From CBDDBK01 sp965225715 (GTDB taxonomy: Bacteria; Bacteroidota; Bacteroidia; Cytophagales; Flammeovirgaceae), in assembly GCA_965225715.1 (NCBI GenBank), contig CBDDBK010000002.1, forward strand, positions 62,001 to 126,000: DNA of 64,000 nt, in the 5' to 3' direction. A program made the translations under genes and the position numbers. The notes beneath the pieces were generated by a model. That model ran no database searches. It worked only from the letters and a program-made list of their open reading frames with translations, and was not told where the DNA came from. Positions 62,187 through 64,000 of this stretch are shown one piece after another; positions within the stretch are counted from its first letter, which is position 1, and each line of letters opens with the position of its first letter.

Positions 62187-63995
62187 ATGAAAAACATTAG
62201 AAATTTTTGTATTATAGCACATATAGATCACGGGAAAAGTACTTTGGCAGACAGACTCTTAGAAGAAACCAAGACTGTAAGTAATCGCGATATGAAAGCC
62301 CAATTGTTAGATGATATGGACTTGGAGCGCGAGCGAGGCATAACCATAAAAAGTCATGCCATTCAAATGCACTATAAAGATGGGGATAACAATTATATCC
62401 TAAATTTGATTGATACGCCAGGTCATGTTGATTTTTCCTATGAAGTTTCGAGATCTATTGCGGCTTGTGAAGGTGCTTTATTAATTATTGACTCGGCTCA
62501 AGGTATTGAGGCTCAAACAATTTCAAACTTGTATTTAGCTTTAGAACATGATTTAGAAATAATTCCTATTTTAAATAAACTCGATTTACCTAATGCTATG
62601 CCTCAAGATGTTAGTGATGAAATTATTGATCTTATTGGTTGTGAGGTAAACGATATTATTCATGCCAGTGGAAAAACAGGACAAGGTGTTAAAGATATTT
62701 TGAAAGCTATTATAAAACGTATTCCTTGCCCTAAAGGATGTTTAAATGAGCCACTTCAGGCTTTAATCTTTGACTGTATTTATAATCCTTACCGCGGGGT
62801 AGAGGTTTTATTTAGAGTTAAAAATGGACAAATAAATAAAGGTGATAAGGTTAAATTTATTGCTACCGACAAATCTTATGAAGTTGAAGAGGTTGGAATT
62901 TTAGGGTTAAATAAAATTGCTAAAGACAATATCCAAGCTGGCGATGTGGGTTATTTAGTATCAGGTATTAAAATTGCTACAGAAGTAAAAGTAGGTGATA
63001 CGATTACAAGTATAGAATCACCTTGTAAAGAAGCCATTAAAGGTTTTGAAGAAGTAAAACCTATGGTTTTTGCAGGTATTTTTCCTATAGATAGTGGAGA
63101 TTTTGAAGGTCTTAGAACAGCTATGGAAAAACTCCAACTCAATGATGCAGCTTTAAGTTGGCAAACGGAAACATCAGATGCCTTAGGCTATGGTTTTCGA
63201 TGTGGATTTTTAGGCATGTTACATCTTGAAATTGTTCAAGAACGTTTCGAAAGAGAATTTAATATTAGCGTTATAACAACCATTCCTTCAGTACGTTATA
63301 AAATTACAACAACTATAGGAGAAACGATATGGGTAGAATCACCTTCCGCCATGCCCTCTACAAGTAATATTCAGCATATAGAAGAACCTTTTGTAAAAAT
63401 TTCTATCATTACTAAAGACACTTATATTGGTAATATTATTAGTTTATGCATGGAAAAAAGAGGTATTATAGAAAACCAAATTTATTTGAGTAAAGACCGA
63501 ATAGAATTGCGTTTCGAAATGCCTTTGGGTGAAATTGCTTTTAATTTTTTTGATCAACTTAAAACAATTTCTAAAGGCTATGCTTCTTTAGATTATGAAT
63601 TTATTGGTTTTAAAATTTCTAAATTAGTAAAATTAAATATATTGTTGAATTCTAATCCCGTAGATGCTTTTTCAACTATTATCCACAGAGATAAAGCGTA
63701 TCAGGCGGGGAAAATAGTTTGTGAAAAGCTAAAAAAATTATTGCCACGCCAACAGTTTGAAATTGCTATTCAAGCTGCTATAGATACAAAGGTTATTGCC
63801 CGCGAAACCGTAAAAGCATTGCGAAAAAATGTGATAGCCAAATGTTATGGAGGCGATATTTCGAGAAAACGTAAATTACTCGAAAAACAAAAGAAAGGTA
63901 AAAAACGTATGCGCCAATTTGGTAATGTTGCTATTCCGCAAGAAGCATTTTCTTCGGTTTTGAAAACAAGCAGTTCGTCTGTGCGTAAAAAATAA
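62187..63995 (+). CDS. lepA: Elongation factor 4 (LepA), ribosome back-translocase GTPase
   Basis: The 602-residue protein has GTPase motifs G1 AHIDHGKST, G2/G3 RERGITIKS and DTPGHVDFS, and G4 NKLD. The LepA-specific C-terminal domain contains LEKQKKGKKRMRQFGNVAIPQEAF. Length and order match EF4 fully, with no truncation. It binds ribosomes at the membrane or in the cytosol and helps stalled translation under ionic stress. It is divergent from cas13b and is probably the ancestral chromosomal neighbour flanking the acquired CRISPR locus, with hemD on the other side. Confidence 0.96.
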   Translation: MKNIRNFCIIAHIDHGKSTLADRLLEETKTVSNRDMKAQLLDDMDLERERGITIKSHAIQMHYKDGDNNYILNLIDTPGHVDFSYEVSRSIAACEGALLIIDSAQGIEAQTISNLYLALEHDLEIIPILNKLDLPNAMPQDVSDEIIDLIGCEVNDIIHASGKTGQGVKDILKAIIKRIPCPKGCLNEPLQALIFDCIYNPYRGVEVLFRVKNGQINKGDKVKFIATDKSYEVEEVGILGLNKIAKDNIQAGDVGYLVSGIKIATEVKVGDTITSIESPCKEAIKGFEEVKPMVFAGIFPIDSGDFEGLRTAMEKLQLNDAALSWQTETSDALGYGFRCGFLGMLHLEIVQERFEREFNISVITTIPSVRYKITTTIGETIWVESPSAMPSTSNIQHIEEPFVKISIITKDTYIGNIISLCMEKRGIIENQIYLSKDRIELRFEMPLGEIAFNFFDQLKTISKGYASLDYEFIGFKISKLVKLNILLNSNPVDAFSTIIHRDKAYQAGKIVCEKLKKLLPRQQFEIAIQAAIDTKVIARETVKALRKNVIAKCYGGDISRKRKLLEKQKKGKKRMRQFGNVAIPQEAFSSVLKTSSSSVRKK

Positions 63996-64000
63996 TAACT

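Noticed and set aside
62187..63995. Possibility that a Cas13b accessory gene (csx27/csx28) lies next to cas13b
   Set aside because: The only upstream neighbour is lepA, fully recognisable as EF4, and the downstream neighbours are the array and hemD. No small membrane or HEPN-containing frame is present in the gaps.

Overview
The window is from the chromosome of a low-GC (about 30% by eye) member of the Bacteroidota. The evidence is a SusC/SusD pair, a giant PKD-repeat protein with a gliding-motility/type IX secretion C-terminus followed by a PorP/SprF protein, an ActC subunit of alternative complex III, and few Shine-Dalgarno sequences. The class cannot be fixed from this stretch. A Saprospiria- or Cytophagia-like lineage would fit, but that is inference.

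Layout. 0-14 kb: surface functions (SusC end, SusD lipoprotein, 3417-residue adhesin-like protein, PorP/SprF protein). 13.8-15.1 kb: a decayed IS630 element and another gene fragment. 15-26.6 kb: core and accessory genes (lipoprotein, Na+/H+ antiporter, PspA, tRNA-Val, membrane macro-domain protein, SWIM/SNF2 helicase, small outer-membrane protein, Rieske-TPP enzyme fusion). 26.7-34.9 kb: first defence and mobile region, with a three-gene ABC-3C system, a methyltransferase-HNH fusion flanked by remnants of further copies of itself, and an IS1 element and an IS1 remnant bracketing a cadherin/beta-propeller lipoprotein. 34.9-46.7 kb: mostly housekeeping (Uma2 nuclease, priA with a frame break at an A11 run, aroE, SCP2, class III aminotransferase, MsbA-like ABC exporter, mreB, threonine aldolase, YbhN-like membrane protein). 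46.8-61.8 kb: second defence region, with two tandem type IIG restriction-modification genes (the second broken), an orphan actC, a PD-(D/E)XK protein, an OLD-like ATPase/TOPRIM nuclease, hemD, and a type VI-B CRISPR-Cas13b locus. 62.2-64 kb: lepA.

The main system is the RNA-targeting CRISPR locus: a 1137-residue Cas13b with two RxxxxH HEPN motifs, followed on the same strand by an array of ten good 35-nt repeats plus one degenerate repeat. One spacer occurs three times and another twice. No cas1, cas2, csx27 or csx28 is present in the window. The other defence genes (ABC-3C, methyltransferase-HNH, type IIG pair, OLD-like) attack or mark DNA, so an RNA-targeting layer sits beside several DNA-targeting ones.

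The intergenic regions carry a dispersed repeat of about 93 bp in at least twelve full or partial copies. I do not recognise it from any described family.
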